Below are positions 1 through 11,900 of a stretch of 64,000 nt of DNA, piece by piece. A program made the position numbers and the translations under genes. Under the pieces are notes generated by a model. That model did no database searches, was not told where the DNA came from, and saw only the letters and a list, made by a program, of their open reading frames with translations. How positions within the stretch are numbered: position 1 is the first letter of the stretch; every line of letters starts with the position of its first letter. Source of the stretch: Acanthaster planci (taxonomy: Eukaryota; Echinodermata; Asteroidea; Valvatida; Acanthasteridae). The stretch spans positions 292,213-356,212 of the forward strand of contig NW_019091433.1 of the NCBI RefSeq assembly GCF_001949145.1, in the 5' to 3' direction.

Positions 1-110
1 CAACTCCATGTTTTCTGTTGTGAACGATCTACGTACGTCTAGTATCTAGGAGTACTCATTTGCACATGCCCAAAATGCATAGCAACTGACCGCCCCTTAC
101 ACATGCACAG

Positions 111-275
111 AAGAACTGTAGGCATGAAGAAGTCGCAGATAAGGCCATGTCTGAAATAGCTTCCAGAGCTACGGCTAGGTCTGTTGTCCGCGAGTCTCCA
201 CGCATTTCCAATGGAGCGAAGATAGACCTCGCTCTAGACAACATAACTGACAGAATATGGGTCAAGGATTATTAA
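111..275 (+). CDS. Possible 3'-terminal coding exon of an unrecognised gene
   Basis: A possible acceptor (tgcacag) at 104-110 opens a frame of 54 codons ending in TAA at 273-275. The peptide includes MSEIASRATA and ends DNITDRIWVKDY; I recognise no family. A possible polyadenylation signal (AATAAA) follows near 563. The minus strand is also open across 56-265, so the coding strand is not certain, and I could not match the minus-strand reading to TAF6L, whose first exon lies just to the right. The upstream part of any such plus-strand gene would lie outside the window. Confidence 0.25.
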   Translation, partial: KNCRHEEVADKAMSEIASRATARSVVRESPRISNGAKIDLALDNITDRIWVKDY

Positions 276-1199
276 TGCAATGAAGGCTATTGAATGCATG
301 CATAATGTACACGTACTGCTAGATGTTGTTGTTGTTATTAATTTATTTCCACAGTTTTGCATACATACAATCTCAATTTTCAAACACTATAAAAACTACA
401 GGGGAAAAGCCGTGAAGGCACCCACCAAAAAGCAAAGCTTAGGATGATGGGCCCTTTAAACAATTCATAGTTACTATTACTTAATTACCACATACAAAAG
501 ACAAACACTAGACAGACATGACACTTACTCTGCAAGTCAGTTAAACAATTACCTAAGTCTGCAATAAAAAATAAGAATAGGAAAAATGACAGAGAATAAG
601 AACCCTGGAAGATAAAGCTAATCAATTCCAGTCAATAATAATTAATAGAAATCATTCAATATGATCTTTTGAAGTTCCGTCTGATGATTCGCAAATTTTT
701 TGAGGTTTTCAGATTCTCACTCAAAGAGTTCCTTAATGAACATAGATCATTCACAAATCATGACGAAAAGTGTGGAGTTGCACTAAATTTCCTACAAAAT
801 ACATCGTCTGTGGGTGTATCTAGTAATTTTAACACAGCATTTATGGAATTCGAGATACAAGGCACTTGTGAACCACATTTGAGCTGCCTCTACCAGGTGA
901 AAATGTGAGAAAAAAAAACAGTTGAAAAATTTTTGCTATGGCAGGAGGACTTTATATCCTGGACGTTAGTCGCAATGCAATGTAGACGATGTCCACTGGG
1001 CTGACGCCTAGGCTAGATGCCATTGTGAAATGCATAAACTTGTATAAGGTTGAGAAATTTTTTATAAAAATTAGTAAACAGTTGAGCCAGCCCAACTGCA
1101 GCACTACAGTTGGGACTGTCCCAATTAATTTATAGGGCATAACATGCTTAATACTACAAGCTGATCATGCTGGTTATAAGGGTCTACTTACTTGCTACC

Positions 1200-1296
1200 C
1201 CCAGAAGTGTAGGGTCCGACGTCCGCCCCGCTCCCCGTGGCACTGGCAGCCCGTAGGGAGAGGAGCGGGGCGGACGTCGGACCCCACAGTTCTGGG
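1200..1296. repeat. GC-rich perfect-type inverted repeat (hairpin)
   Basis: Two 35-nt arms, 1200-1234 and 1262-1296, are inverted copies with only two mismatches and enclose a 27-nt loop. The arm core is GGTCCGACGTCCGCCCCGCT, far more GC-rich than its surroundings. It lies inside TAF6L intron 1, about 17 nt downstream of the exon 1 donor. It may be a foldback transposon, or an RNA hairpin in the TAF6L pre-mRNA. Confidence 0.85.
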
Positions 1297-1318
1297 TAAG
1301 CTACTTTTTAGTACTTAC

Positions 1319-1462
1319 TTGCGTGACTTCCCGCAACCGGTAACAAACATCTTCGGCAATCATGCCAGCAATCTCGTCTGATAAACTGCTTACACCAGCA
1401 GACTCTGCTACCACCTTCACCGATCCAGAAGACAACATGGCAAATTTTTTATCTTCAGCCAT
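1319..1462 (-). CDS. TAF6L: TAF6L first coding exon (histone-fold N-terminus), partial gene
   Basis: TAF6L is the TAF6-like histone-fold protein of SAGA/PCAF-type coactivator complexes, where it pairs with a TAF9-type partner in the nucleus. The exon gives 48 codons: start ATG at 1462-1460, sequence beginning MAEDKKFAML and ending AEDVCYRLREVTQ, followed by a strong donor (CAA then GTAAGT). The block SLSDEIAGMIAEDVCYRLRE closely fits the first histone-fold helices of TAF6L, and fits it better than the paralogue TAF6, which has a different sequence at this point. The exon ends in phase 0. I found no second histone-fold exon in 1-1318, so the rest of the gene probably lies to the left of the window. 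Orientation is divergent from TAF1A. Confidence 0.85.
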
Positions 1463-4400
1463 TATTAATGTTAATTAAACTTTGTAGTAGGCACGAGCTA
1501 AACTGCTTCAGCTACATGTATTTAGGCAGCCATCTTGGTTTGGGCCGAATAAAATAGGCCAACGAAATTTGATTTATTGTTTGTCGTAGGGTTTTTTCAA
1601 ATTTAGGTGTTTTTTGTTAAATATCCTTTTATCTATACATCATGTATCTGTTTATTAATATACTGCATAAAAAGCTATTGGGTGCCTTGTTTTGGCCCAA
1701 TACTATTGGGGGCCCCGCTAGGCTGACAAGGAGCTCATATGGGAGTGACATTCAGTGGGATCCAGGTTTTTTGTTCTGATGAGCGGGATCATTCAAGTTG
1801 CTGGAACCATGGAACCAAACCATTGGAGCCTGGTTGGAAAAGACAGGCAACTTTTTCGATCGATGCTGGGAGTGGGATTTTCCGTAAAGTTCGCCAATTT
1901 TGCTCAAAAACAACGGACTGATTTTCTGATGCAGGGCCAAATAACATGCCGGCGCTGACGGAAAACAAAAAAATCTAGGCCTAAGCCTGAGTCTTGCTTC
2001 CCACGAATCAATTAACCCGATTCACTGATCTATTAATTGGTTGCTAGATTATTTTTTTTTTATTTTGCAAGTTGGTTGCGTCGGCGCCCATCCAGCTAAT
2101 TTTTATAGACAGTGGCAATTTACGCACCGAGCAAATAAGAAATAATGAGGTCAACAGGGAAGATTGAAATCAGTAAAAATTACTTCAATCTACAAGTTTC
2201 TATGATTCATCAGTAATTAAGTCACACACAAAAAAACATTCATGTGGAACTTTTTACAGCTAAATTAGGATTACATTATATCATACTAAGTTGCTACGTT
2301 TATTAGACAGTACAAATTACTTTTCCTACAGTATATAGACCACTCTCATTTTGCCAACAATTTGCATCGGCTGGCGAATAGAGTTTACAGAAATATCACT
2401 TTAGGTTGGTTTTCGATTTTACCTCTAATTCGTTCAAACCGGACAGTTTTCCCATTATTGTTGAATTGGGTGGTACTTTTATTTAGTTTCAAGTAGTACA
2501 TGTATTATATAATTATTATCTGGTGTTCTAATGGCTCTGTGGGATTTTTAACACTTTGCGAATTATTCCTTTACTTTTGCACCGACGGCCAACCTCAGGA
2601 AAAACTTGCAGGAAAAACGCACTTGCAGACCCCATATAAACTTGAAGTGATTAGGCTTGGCACTTAGTCAGAATGAATCGTAACCCATATGCGCAAAGTT
2701 GGTCCGAGTCCGCTGCTTCGACTTTATTTCTTCAAGAAATCGAGCATTCTGACTTGGAACTTATCCTAGTATAAACTATTTTTTAAACACTGGAAATCAG
2801 ATGGAAAATTAGGAGGCCTGTCAGAAGGACGCATTAATTTCGATTGAAATTGAAAGTTATAGTGGTTAGGGATAAGCGCTCACCGAACTGATTTCATGTC
2901 GTGACCTTGACAAGGGTCTTAATTTTATACCCCAATGGCCTCGCTGCCGGACCTTTTTCTTTCAGCTTTTCTGTTCTGTTCTTCAGTTGAGACAGAATTG
3001 TCACTTTACAGCTTCCTTCAATTACTTTTTTAATTACAAGATAGGTCTACTACTTGCTCTGTACTTCAGCAGACTTTCTTATTGATCACAGTTTTACTGT
3101 GTTAACTTTTCCGAAAGAGTGCGGTTTCACCAAAGTGTACCAAATACCGTTTTCAATGCTACAGCTGCTAAGACAGGAAACATAAAGTTATTCCACATTG
3201 AAGACATTATTTCAAGAACCCTCTTTGCACGCTTATGTACCCAACATATAATTAAGTAAATAACACCGGAGTTAATCCGAAGGTTTGGGGGAGTCAATCA
3301 AGTTTCTGCGTTCCGTCAACTCTATCTGGGATTTTTTTTTTACTTTTCAAGAAGAATTTTTCTCAAGAAGTGGTCAGCGTTGTAGTAAATGTACTCGGTC
3401 ACAGTACGCATTTAGGCCTACTCGAGAACTATTTTCAGAATATTCGTGTCTTACTTGTACTCGAATTTCCAAGTACTCATACCCGAAACAACAGTTCTTG
3501 TTCACTTCAAGTGACACTGAAAATGAATCAAACCAAAGGTTAGATGTTGAGTGAAAAATATATTTGGTCGATTCAATCCCCTGCTAAAAATCTTTAGAAA
3601 AATAATCTCTGAATAGAGTGAGCCAATTTAAAATACCGGCCTTGCGCAAAGCTTGAGAACCGCAACGGGGACTTCTCGAATGAGCCTCATGGCATTGTAT
3701 ATTAAGTTCACCACGGTTCATGGACATGTCAGAGGTGAAAGAGGTGGAAATTCCTCTTTTGCACCCGTTATAAAGGTACGATGAATTCCCGCGATACATG
3801 CGGCAACCGAGGTTCAGACTCATTGCTTTTAGATTATATATATGCCTACCCTTTATGGATGAATACAAAATAACTAGCCCCGTGAATGGACTTAGCGGAA
3901 AAGCTGTTGGAACATTAGAAGGGGTTTACAAACTTCAAATATATCATTCTATTGTTTGGAAGGCTAATGTGAAGCAGGTAAATGTGAAATTCTACAGGCA
4001 AATGTGAAAGCGAGGCGAATTTGACGTCACGCAAGACTTGCGGCAAACTTTGCTACATTCAAGCGCCCAAATTAGCTCCAATGTTTATTGCATGTCAGAC
4101 CACTCACTTAAAATTCTGTTTCTACCATTCAGTCAATGGAAATAAAATAGCTTGCTTAGGGTATGAAACGATTACCTTCAGGGTGTTATTGTAATGGTTT
4201 TCTTTTGATCGTTTCTGGAAGCTGTGATGATGAATCTTTCTGAACAGAGTTTTGCCGAAAGGAGAACAAAGCCTGAGAAGAATCGACAGCGTCATATCAT
4301 GGCTCAAGCTAAAATAATTTCACCACATGTTAAAGAAGCAGCTTGGTAAAAGGCATTAATAAAATGATAACGAACTACACTGATGCCCAATGTGGTAACT

Positions 4401-5846
4401 AGTAGAAGTTATATGGAAGGAACATAGCACCTCCAGACACACATAATAAACACGAATAGATTGGTTTTCAAATTGGTGCAAGGACTGTATGGACCGTTTT
4501 TCGAAAAGCAGGCATATTAAATAATCTAGACACAAAAATCAATATTTTAAATCTATTTTTAATCAATCCAGTTTATGAAACAGTCTTTTTGTGAGCTGGT
4601 GAAACGGGCACAAAATAATGAAGAACAAAATATTCGCTTCAGGAGGAGCAACCAGAAATAAGAAACAGAATCACTGTATTAATTTGTGAGTTTGCATTTG
4701 CAACAAAATTGTAGTCAATTTATTGTTCGTATTCTTATTGATAATTATCATTAATGACAACACCCTATCGTAACTAAATCTTCGAACATTCTCTGGAGAA
4801 TCAGGGCTGGGTTTCACAAGTTTTGAATTTCAGTCCATTCAATTCAATACAATTGAGCATTTCACTCACTCTTAAAGAGTCTAAGCTGGACTGCACCGGG
4901 GATGAAAACAAACAAACAAACAAACACCCCAACAAACAAACAAACAAACAACCCCAACACCCCCAACAAACAAACAAACAAACAAACAAACAAACACCCC
5001 CAACACCCCAACAAACAAACAAACCTAGTACAGGAATTCACTACGCGGACATCTTTCGGCGTCATCGTGTGACTAACTTTGCAAAATGATATTCTTGAGC
5101 TTCGAAGGGTGGTAGTTAGCATCACAAGGGACCAATCTTGTTCCTTGTATATCACTATTCAAGCGTGTTCGTCCCAGCCACGGACGTATGTAAAATCCGT
5201 CCGTCGTCCCAGCCCTTAAGGGTGCAAAGGGTGCATTGTCTCCGACAATTCAAGGAAAATTCCGCAAGGTTCTTTCGAAAAGAGGAGTCTGTGTTGGCCA
5301 AGAAATTATGGGATTGTGTAAGTATGGCCCAGGATCATCTCTGTAGATTCAGGGGCACCCATCTGGGGGCGAAGCAGACAAAAATGTAATTGAAAATTTG
5401 TCAGAAGAGCCTGAGAAAGGGGTGTCGTTTGAATAGTTGCTGAGAATACTTAGGAACATTCGCTTGGGGAGGAAGTGAGTTTGTTTTGGGCGGATAATTG
5501 AAACATTCATTGGTTAACCTACTAAAAATTGCAAATCAAATGAAATCTAAAGGACTAAACAACACATTGTTTTTTTGTTTGAGAGGCCTCAGAGACTTCA
5601 GTTGCCTGCCATGGGGCTCTAAACTTTGTTGGTTTTACACTATTTTCAGTGGAGCTTGAATTGGTTCAGTGCACTGCACCCTTAAGAGTTGGAATAAATT
5701 AATGTATCTATGTCCCGGCCACATTGACACACCTTGACAATTGGGGGCGCTATTGGTTGCAGCAAAAAGCATGTGTTGACGGGCCAGGGAGCGGAGGAAA
5801 ACTAGGAAAACATGCTTTGACGGAGTTTGAGATTTGAAATTGAACC
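1463..5846. other. Intergenic region between TAF6L and TAF1A
   Basis: AT-rich, with no exon I can support. It should hold the 5' ends and promoters of both divergent genes. TAF6L promoter sequence would lie just right of 1462. An inverted CCAAT box (ATTGGT) near 5752 sits about 95 nt upstream of the TAF1A start codon. A CAAA-type microsatellite lies at 4906-5024. The short open frames in both strands here have neither family resemblance nor coding-like composition. Confidence 0.6.
4906..5024. repeat. CAAA-rich microsatellite
   Basis: Runs of CAAA interrupted by CACCCC blocks (several aacaccccaac-type interruptions). The low-complexity open frames over it on both strands are artefacts of the repeat. 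Confidence 0.95.
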
Positions 5847-5906
5847 ATGGATGAACAAGGATCAGACTCGAGCGGAAACAGCTTCCAGGATGAAGACTCT
5901 GAAAAG
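5847..5906 (+). CDS. TAF1A: TAF1A exon 1
   Basis: Twenty codons starting MDEQGSDSSG and ending EDSEK, phase 0. Chosen for the ACCATGG start and for phase agreement with exon 2. The donor gttagg is weak. An in-frame alternative start inside exon 2 is not available. Confidence 0.65.
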
Positions 5907-8900
5907 GTTAGGAAGACAATAACAAGATTCATACCCCTGGAGGATTCATAAAGGAAATAATGTCTATAGGGCCAAGTTTTGAAATGCATTTTCATTTTAG
6001 CATGCAATCATGTTTTGTAAACAAATAATTGTATTTTTTCCTATGTTATTTTGTTGATTTTTTCCCTGGGAATATTTGATTTGAAAAAGATATATATGAA
6101 TATTAAGCAAATGAGAAAATATACAAGCGTTCAGTTCATCCCTTATAATTACCTTTATTTTCCCCCTGTGATTAAAGGAAGGCGTAGTCAACTGCATGTT
6201 GTGTTCCAATTCTTTCTCTGACCAGTCCAGCAGTCAGTCGGACACTGAGTCGGACTCTGAGTACTCGGCATTCTTCACTGACGAGGCAGGCAGTGCAGAC
6301 TCTGGTCTACAGTCAGGCATTCTCCAGGAGGAACTTGGTGCCCTCTATGATCAGGAGTCTCTCGCTGGGTTGGGTTCCTTCCTCAGAAGTAAGTCTGGAT
6401 GAAATTCAATCTTGTGACGAATTGTGTTTCAGGTCTGTTTGTAATCTAATCAATTAGTCTATGCCTACTTTAGTGCAGTGACATATCTCATAGCCCAAAG
6501 GGCGGATGCAGAGCCAATTCATTTTGGGGGCAGGAGGGGTGGCAAACATTTTCAGGGGGGTGTCCCAAAAGTTGGGAAATTTCTGTATGTATTTTTCTAC
6601 AGCCTTTCTGAGTGGCTAAATATTGGGACTTTTTACATACTTTTGAAGAAGGGGAAATGAAATGGTCCCAGAAGCTTTCTGCGCATTAGTTTTCCAGGAA
6701 AGAGTCCATATATACGGACGCCACTCCACACCCTGGACACAAACGCTTAGAGACTGGTCTGAAAAATTTCAAGTATTTCCCAGCAAACACCTTGGTGTTT
6801 TTCCTCCTTGAAATTGAACTTTTCTGGACTTTTTTTGCTTTCTGATGGCAAATAGGTCAGAGTAGGGAAAAATCACTAGCATCCATAAATAGAATTCTTC
6901 CCATTTTCTAAGCAAAAAGGAATCACTCTGTTTATTATATTGGGGGCATCCCCCCAATATGTCAGTTTTATAGCAATGACTGTTTCTATCACTAGTGATG
7001 ATGAGATGAGGATTTTTGGGATGTAAGATGGTAGAGCTTAACAACTGTTACTTCCTATGAGCCTTGACGTTCAGAAAAGTTGTGACATTAAAGTTTTTTT
7101 CACTGCTGTAGTTTCCGAAAGATTTTTGCAAGGAACGTTGATGGTTCTTATGGTAGTCACAACAAAACAAAGTGCTGTGTGAATTGTGTTCTTTGTCACT
7201 GCCATTGATAAGTGTTTAGTTGGTTTGTTTCTGCTTGTTTTTTTTCTCATCAGGGATCTTAAGAAATCCTTTGGATCGGACAGGTTTCAGCCTCCTTCTG
7301 GCATCACTTAGAGACTGTCTGTTGACCCACCGATGGCAAGAGGCAAGCCAAGCCATTGAAATAGTCTGCCTCTATCCAACACACCATTATGAAGATCATG
7401 TCTGGAAGGTATGACAAGAGACTCTAAAACCCTCCCAGATCCTTCAAAATCTACATGAAGGGTTCAAGGGTTTTGTTGGAGAGGAAGAACTTAGCCACTG
7501 TTGCTTTTCATATGTTGAAACCCTTGCTCCCTAACAGTCCACTGACTTTATGCAAATGTTGGAATATTTGTTATTGATGTACATTTAGTAGAAGGTTTAA
7601 GTTAAATTTCAGTGTAGGATTTTGTAGGATATCGGAACTGGAAGGTTTCTTACAAAATTACTGAGAGAGTTGGGGTCACTTGACTTTTGAATGAAAAGAG
7701 GAGGCTTGATGGTAGCAAACTAACCAGAACATTTTGGATACAGCAAACAGTTGCCAAGCAGTTTTAGGTAGGCTGGAGTGGGTGGCTTAACAATGGATGC
7801 TCTTCGATGAAAAATGCTCAATGTGTTTATTTATTGTCTGTTGGAAACATATAAACCATGATGTTTATTGAATCTATTGTGACTTGGTATCATATTTGGT
7901 AATGTTTGCGACTATTCAAAGTGTCATTTGGGGCTTATTTGTCAGTGTTTGTGTCTTAAAGATTTGACGTCAGGATTTCTAAAATTGGGGGTAGCTGTGA
8001 ATAATTCCACCTCTTTTAAGAAGTGAAATTTTGTTCTTTTTAGTGTGGTATGGAGATTTTGTACAACCACCCTGATTCAGACCTAGAATTGATTGAGAAA
8101 TTTGCAAGGTGAGTTGTACGTGACCCAGAATTGATTGAGAAGTTTGCAAGGTGAGTTGTACATGACCCAGAATTGATTGAGAAGTTTGCAAGGTGAGTTG
8201 TACATGACCCAGAATTGGTTGAGAAGTTTGCAAGGTGAGTTGTACATGACCCAGAATTGATTGAGAAGTTTGCAAGGTGAGTTGTACATGACCCAGAATT
8301 GATTGAGAAGTTTGCAAGGGGAGTTGTACCTGACCCAGAATTGGTTGAGAAGTTTGCAAGGGGAGTTGTACATGACCCAGAATTGAGAAGTTTGCAAGGT
8401 GAGATGTAGATGATCACATTTTTCACTTAAGATTTTCTGTTCCATGATTTGTAGCTTTGCTGGTGGAATTTTGTTCTAATATGTGGCAAGTTTAAGCCTT
8501 AAATCTGTTCTGTTTTCCACTTTTCGTTTTTGGGATTTTTGAGTGAGTAGAACAGTGCGACCCTCTAAGAGAGGAAAAGGCAGGGGATATCTCCTTGCAG
8601 AGTCAATGAAAATTCTGTTTTCTTCAACTTCTTTGTACTCCGCAGAAAGATGGAGGGGATTTATCGTCACCGGAAGAGGAAGAGACTGGAGAAGGTGTTT
8701 CATCTTCTAAGTAGAGGACAGTTCCAGGACGCAGAGGTCCAGCTACAGGTAAAATCTTTTGAATGTGCACTGAAAAGAGAATCAAATCATTGTTTTATGG
8801 ATGTTGTCTCTGTAAATCCTGTGTAAATGCTCTGCCTACCGTTATGTAAGGTGGTGACTGCACCCTGTTAGTGTGTCTTAAAGAGCTGTTGTTTGAAGAT

Positions 8901-11900
8901 TTAAACAGCGATAGTGAGCCACTTTTTCAAAGGTGCATGCTGAAAGGGGTCAGGGTCATTTGAAAACACCTCTATGTATGTGTATGCTTGGCGTTATCAA
9001 GGCTGTGCAGCAGAAAGCACACACTGTCATATGGTGCTGTGCTTTTGAATGATGTTGCCTTTACAAAACACACCCTGCTGTACCATGCTGCTTCCTTCAG
9101 TGCTGCTGTGTCATGTTGAGGTTCCACGGAATGTACGTCCATGTATAACTCTTCTACAGGGTGTTAGGGTAGAACACTGAAAGTAAATTAAGCTTGAGCC
9201 AAAGTCATGCATCACAACTGTGACCCCTTTACAGCAGAACACCCCCATTACCTCTGATGAATAAATGCATTGCATGTGGAGCGAGAGCCTTAGTGCTGCA
9301 TAAAGGCTATCTCTAAAATCTTCTAAAATGCAACTTAGTTAACTTAGAACAACTCAGGCACCGAGTTGCTGTTCAAATGGGTGCAAAAACAGCCAACTGA
9401 AATTTCGGGGGAAACAAAGGGAAACATTTCAAAGCTTCCAACTGTTTCTGAAAATGTTTTTCATCCCAGTCTGCTAAGATTACAAATCAGATTCGGCTCA
9501 AGAAAAGTGATGTAGAGAGACAAGAGTATTGGATGATGATGATCAAGGCGTACTCTGGACTGCTCAAGTATGTTAACTGGTATCGCAACTATCTATTGCC
9601 ACGGCAGGAAGCGGGTACCAATCAGCTTCGAGCCGGTAAGACCTTAAGCACATGCACAGTTTGTTCATACATGCCTTCTCCAAATTTTGAGGGTTTTCAT
9701 GAAACATTTCAGGAAATGGTCATAAAATGTGTTTTTTTTATACAAATGCAAGCAGATGAAGGGAAAACACCAACTTAAAAAAATACTTGTTTGGCGCAGC
9801 GCATGCTGGCTGTTGCTGATACTCAAACTGGCCAGCCAATCCTGGCAAGCTTGGTAGTTGAGTGGTGAGACTTCTGAACAGATAGCAGGAGATGAGTTCA
9901 GTTCCCATCTAAGAAAGCTTGTCATTTTTTTTTCACAAGCCCTTTGGGAAACTGAGAACACAGTGTTAAAAAGATACCCTAGTGAAAGGCAAAACTCCAG
10001 AAATAAAAAAATAACTGCATGCCCCTCGTGCAGAATAACATCTTATGTACATGTCAGAACCTTTCACCAACCTCTCTGCTCTGCCTGAAGATTTTAACAT
10101 CGTAGGAACTTGTTGGAGCTGCTGTGGATACAGATAGTTACAGATCTTCCATTTGTTGTTCAGTGATTGTTTGGACATGAAACGATTTAGATCATATTGC
10201 AGGTTTTGCTCAATAGTGTGGGGTGTGGACTATGATGATATGATCTGTTGTGAGATACACTTCCTTCAGGAATACAGAATGTTCAGAGGAATATTTTCCA
10301 GGACACTAAACTCATCATTAGTGAAATTCGTCGATCCACTAAGCCCCCTCGTTAAGACTAAAGAGCCAGAATCCTGCAATTTCAATGACATTTTTCTCAC
10401 ACCTGGGAGGGGACAAGGTTCAGCCACACCCCCATGATGTTTCGACCAATATTATAGTTTTGATTTCATAACCAACAGTCATACAAATGTGTTACACGCT
10501 CGCACAGACCTGTGAGCATGTTGAATGGATTGGCCCGTTGAAAATGTTGGCACAGTGAATTTCATTATTTCAACTATCTTCATGTCCTTGACGTTATAAA
10601 TGCCTTGCAGTCGTATCTGTCGTGTTTCTCCTTGCTCTTAATATACTCGGTGTTAGGGAAACCAATTTTCCACGGTATGGTTTGTCTTCAACACAGAAAA
10701 GCCTGGATTTAGTGATGCAGATGGAGTTAATGGCAGTCAATTCACGGTGCCAGTGCCTGATAAACCTGGTGTCTGGGACATCTTCATCACTAAGCAAGCA
10801 GAGGTAATTCCTTGGAGGCTTGGTTCAATATGGTTCTCAAATATTTCTTTAAAAGGATTTCAGAAATTTTAAGAGTCTTGGAATTGACAGGTGAAACGGA
10901 ATGTATGAAAAAGGATAAAATTTTGCTGGAAAGATGAAGTTGATTGGTCGTTCCCTACAAATTCCTTCTCCAGATCCTAGAGACAAATGGCAAAGTTGAC
11001 GATGCCAGAGAACTGCTACAGAAGTACATTACCTCCGGCCCGGACAACCCCAACGCATACAAATACCTGTACAGACACCTCAAGAGAAACAACGGTGACC
11101 AACAGGAGGTGATTGGAGTTCTTGGGGTAAGCTCTTAACCACTTCACGCCGGGGGCATTGATGAATGTTGATGATGCTGGGATGGGATAATTTCCTTTTT
11201 TTAGCTTTCAAAATTCTTTAAAAATTCATATCTTCATTCATTGGACACTTACACCCACACGAAGTACTGTCTGGTTTCTACTCTAATCTGACAGACAACA
11301 TCTATTGATGCTGGAGTATTTCAGCCGGGCCTGCTGCCTTGTAAAAAAGAACCCAGATTGTACGATGTTATGTAATTTTCTTTTGTTCACGGACCTGGCA
11401 CAGTGCGCTGCTGACCTCTTTTTAATAGGGGCCGGATTAGCGTGCTGCGGTACAGTGTGTCTCATCTCTACGGTGGTGGAGCACTTTTGTCCCCGGTAGT
11501 AAGCCGCTAAATTCCCAAAACCGTGGTATACTGTTTCAAAACAAGGCTGGATTATCACCACTATTGAGAGTGAAAAAATGTCGGTAATGCCCAGCAGCCT
11601 GGTCTTTTGTTATGAGTACGGTCTTTTGTTACAAGGCCCAGTTCCCTCTGTCCGATTTTGGAGACCCCAGCCACACGTATAAAGGATACTTGTCTGGTAC
11701 CGGCAACCCCAGTGGTAAGTGGTTAATACAAAGTCTGAACAATGTCTGCCACTTTAAACAAAGAATAAGAATAGGCCTTTGTGATCCCTGATGTTGGGGT
11801 CAACTCTTAAAACAGACGGGGGGGGGGGAGATTGCATCCCTCACCCAATCTTTTGGGAACTTGAGGTGCATATAAAAACATTCATCTATTGAGCTTCAGT

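Noticed and set aside
56-265. Minus-strand frame as TAF6L exon 2
   Set aside because: The peptide lacks the expected histone-fold continuation (a basic KRRKLT.EDFN-type motif) and no acceptor with phase 0 precedes it.
4801-5155. Frames rich in NKQT or VCLFVCLF
   Set aside because: Artefacts of the CAAA microsatellite.
7979-8445. Three overlapping minus-strand frames of 120-128 residues made of 14-residue repeats
   Set aside because: They are translations of the 42-bp TAF1A array; 42 is divisible by three, so every frame stays open.
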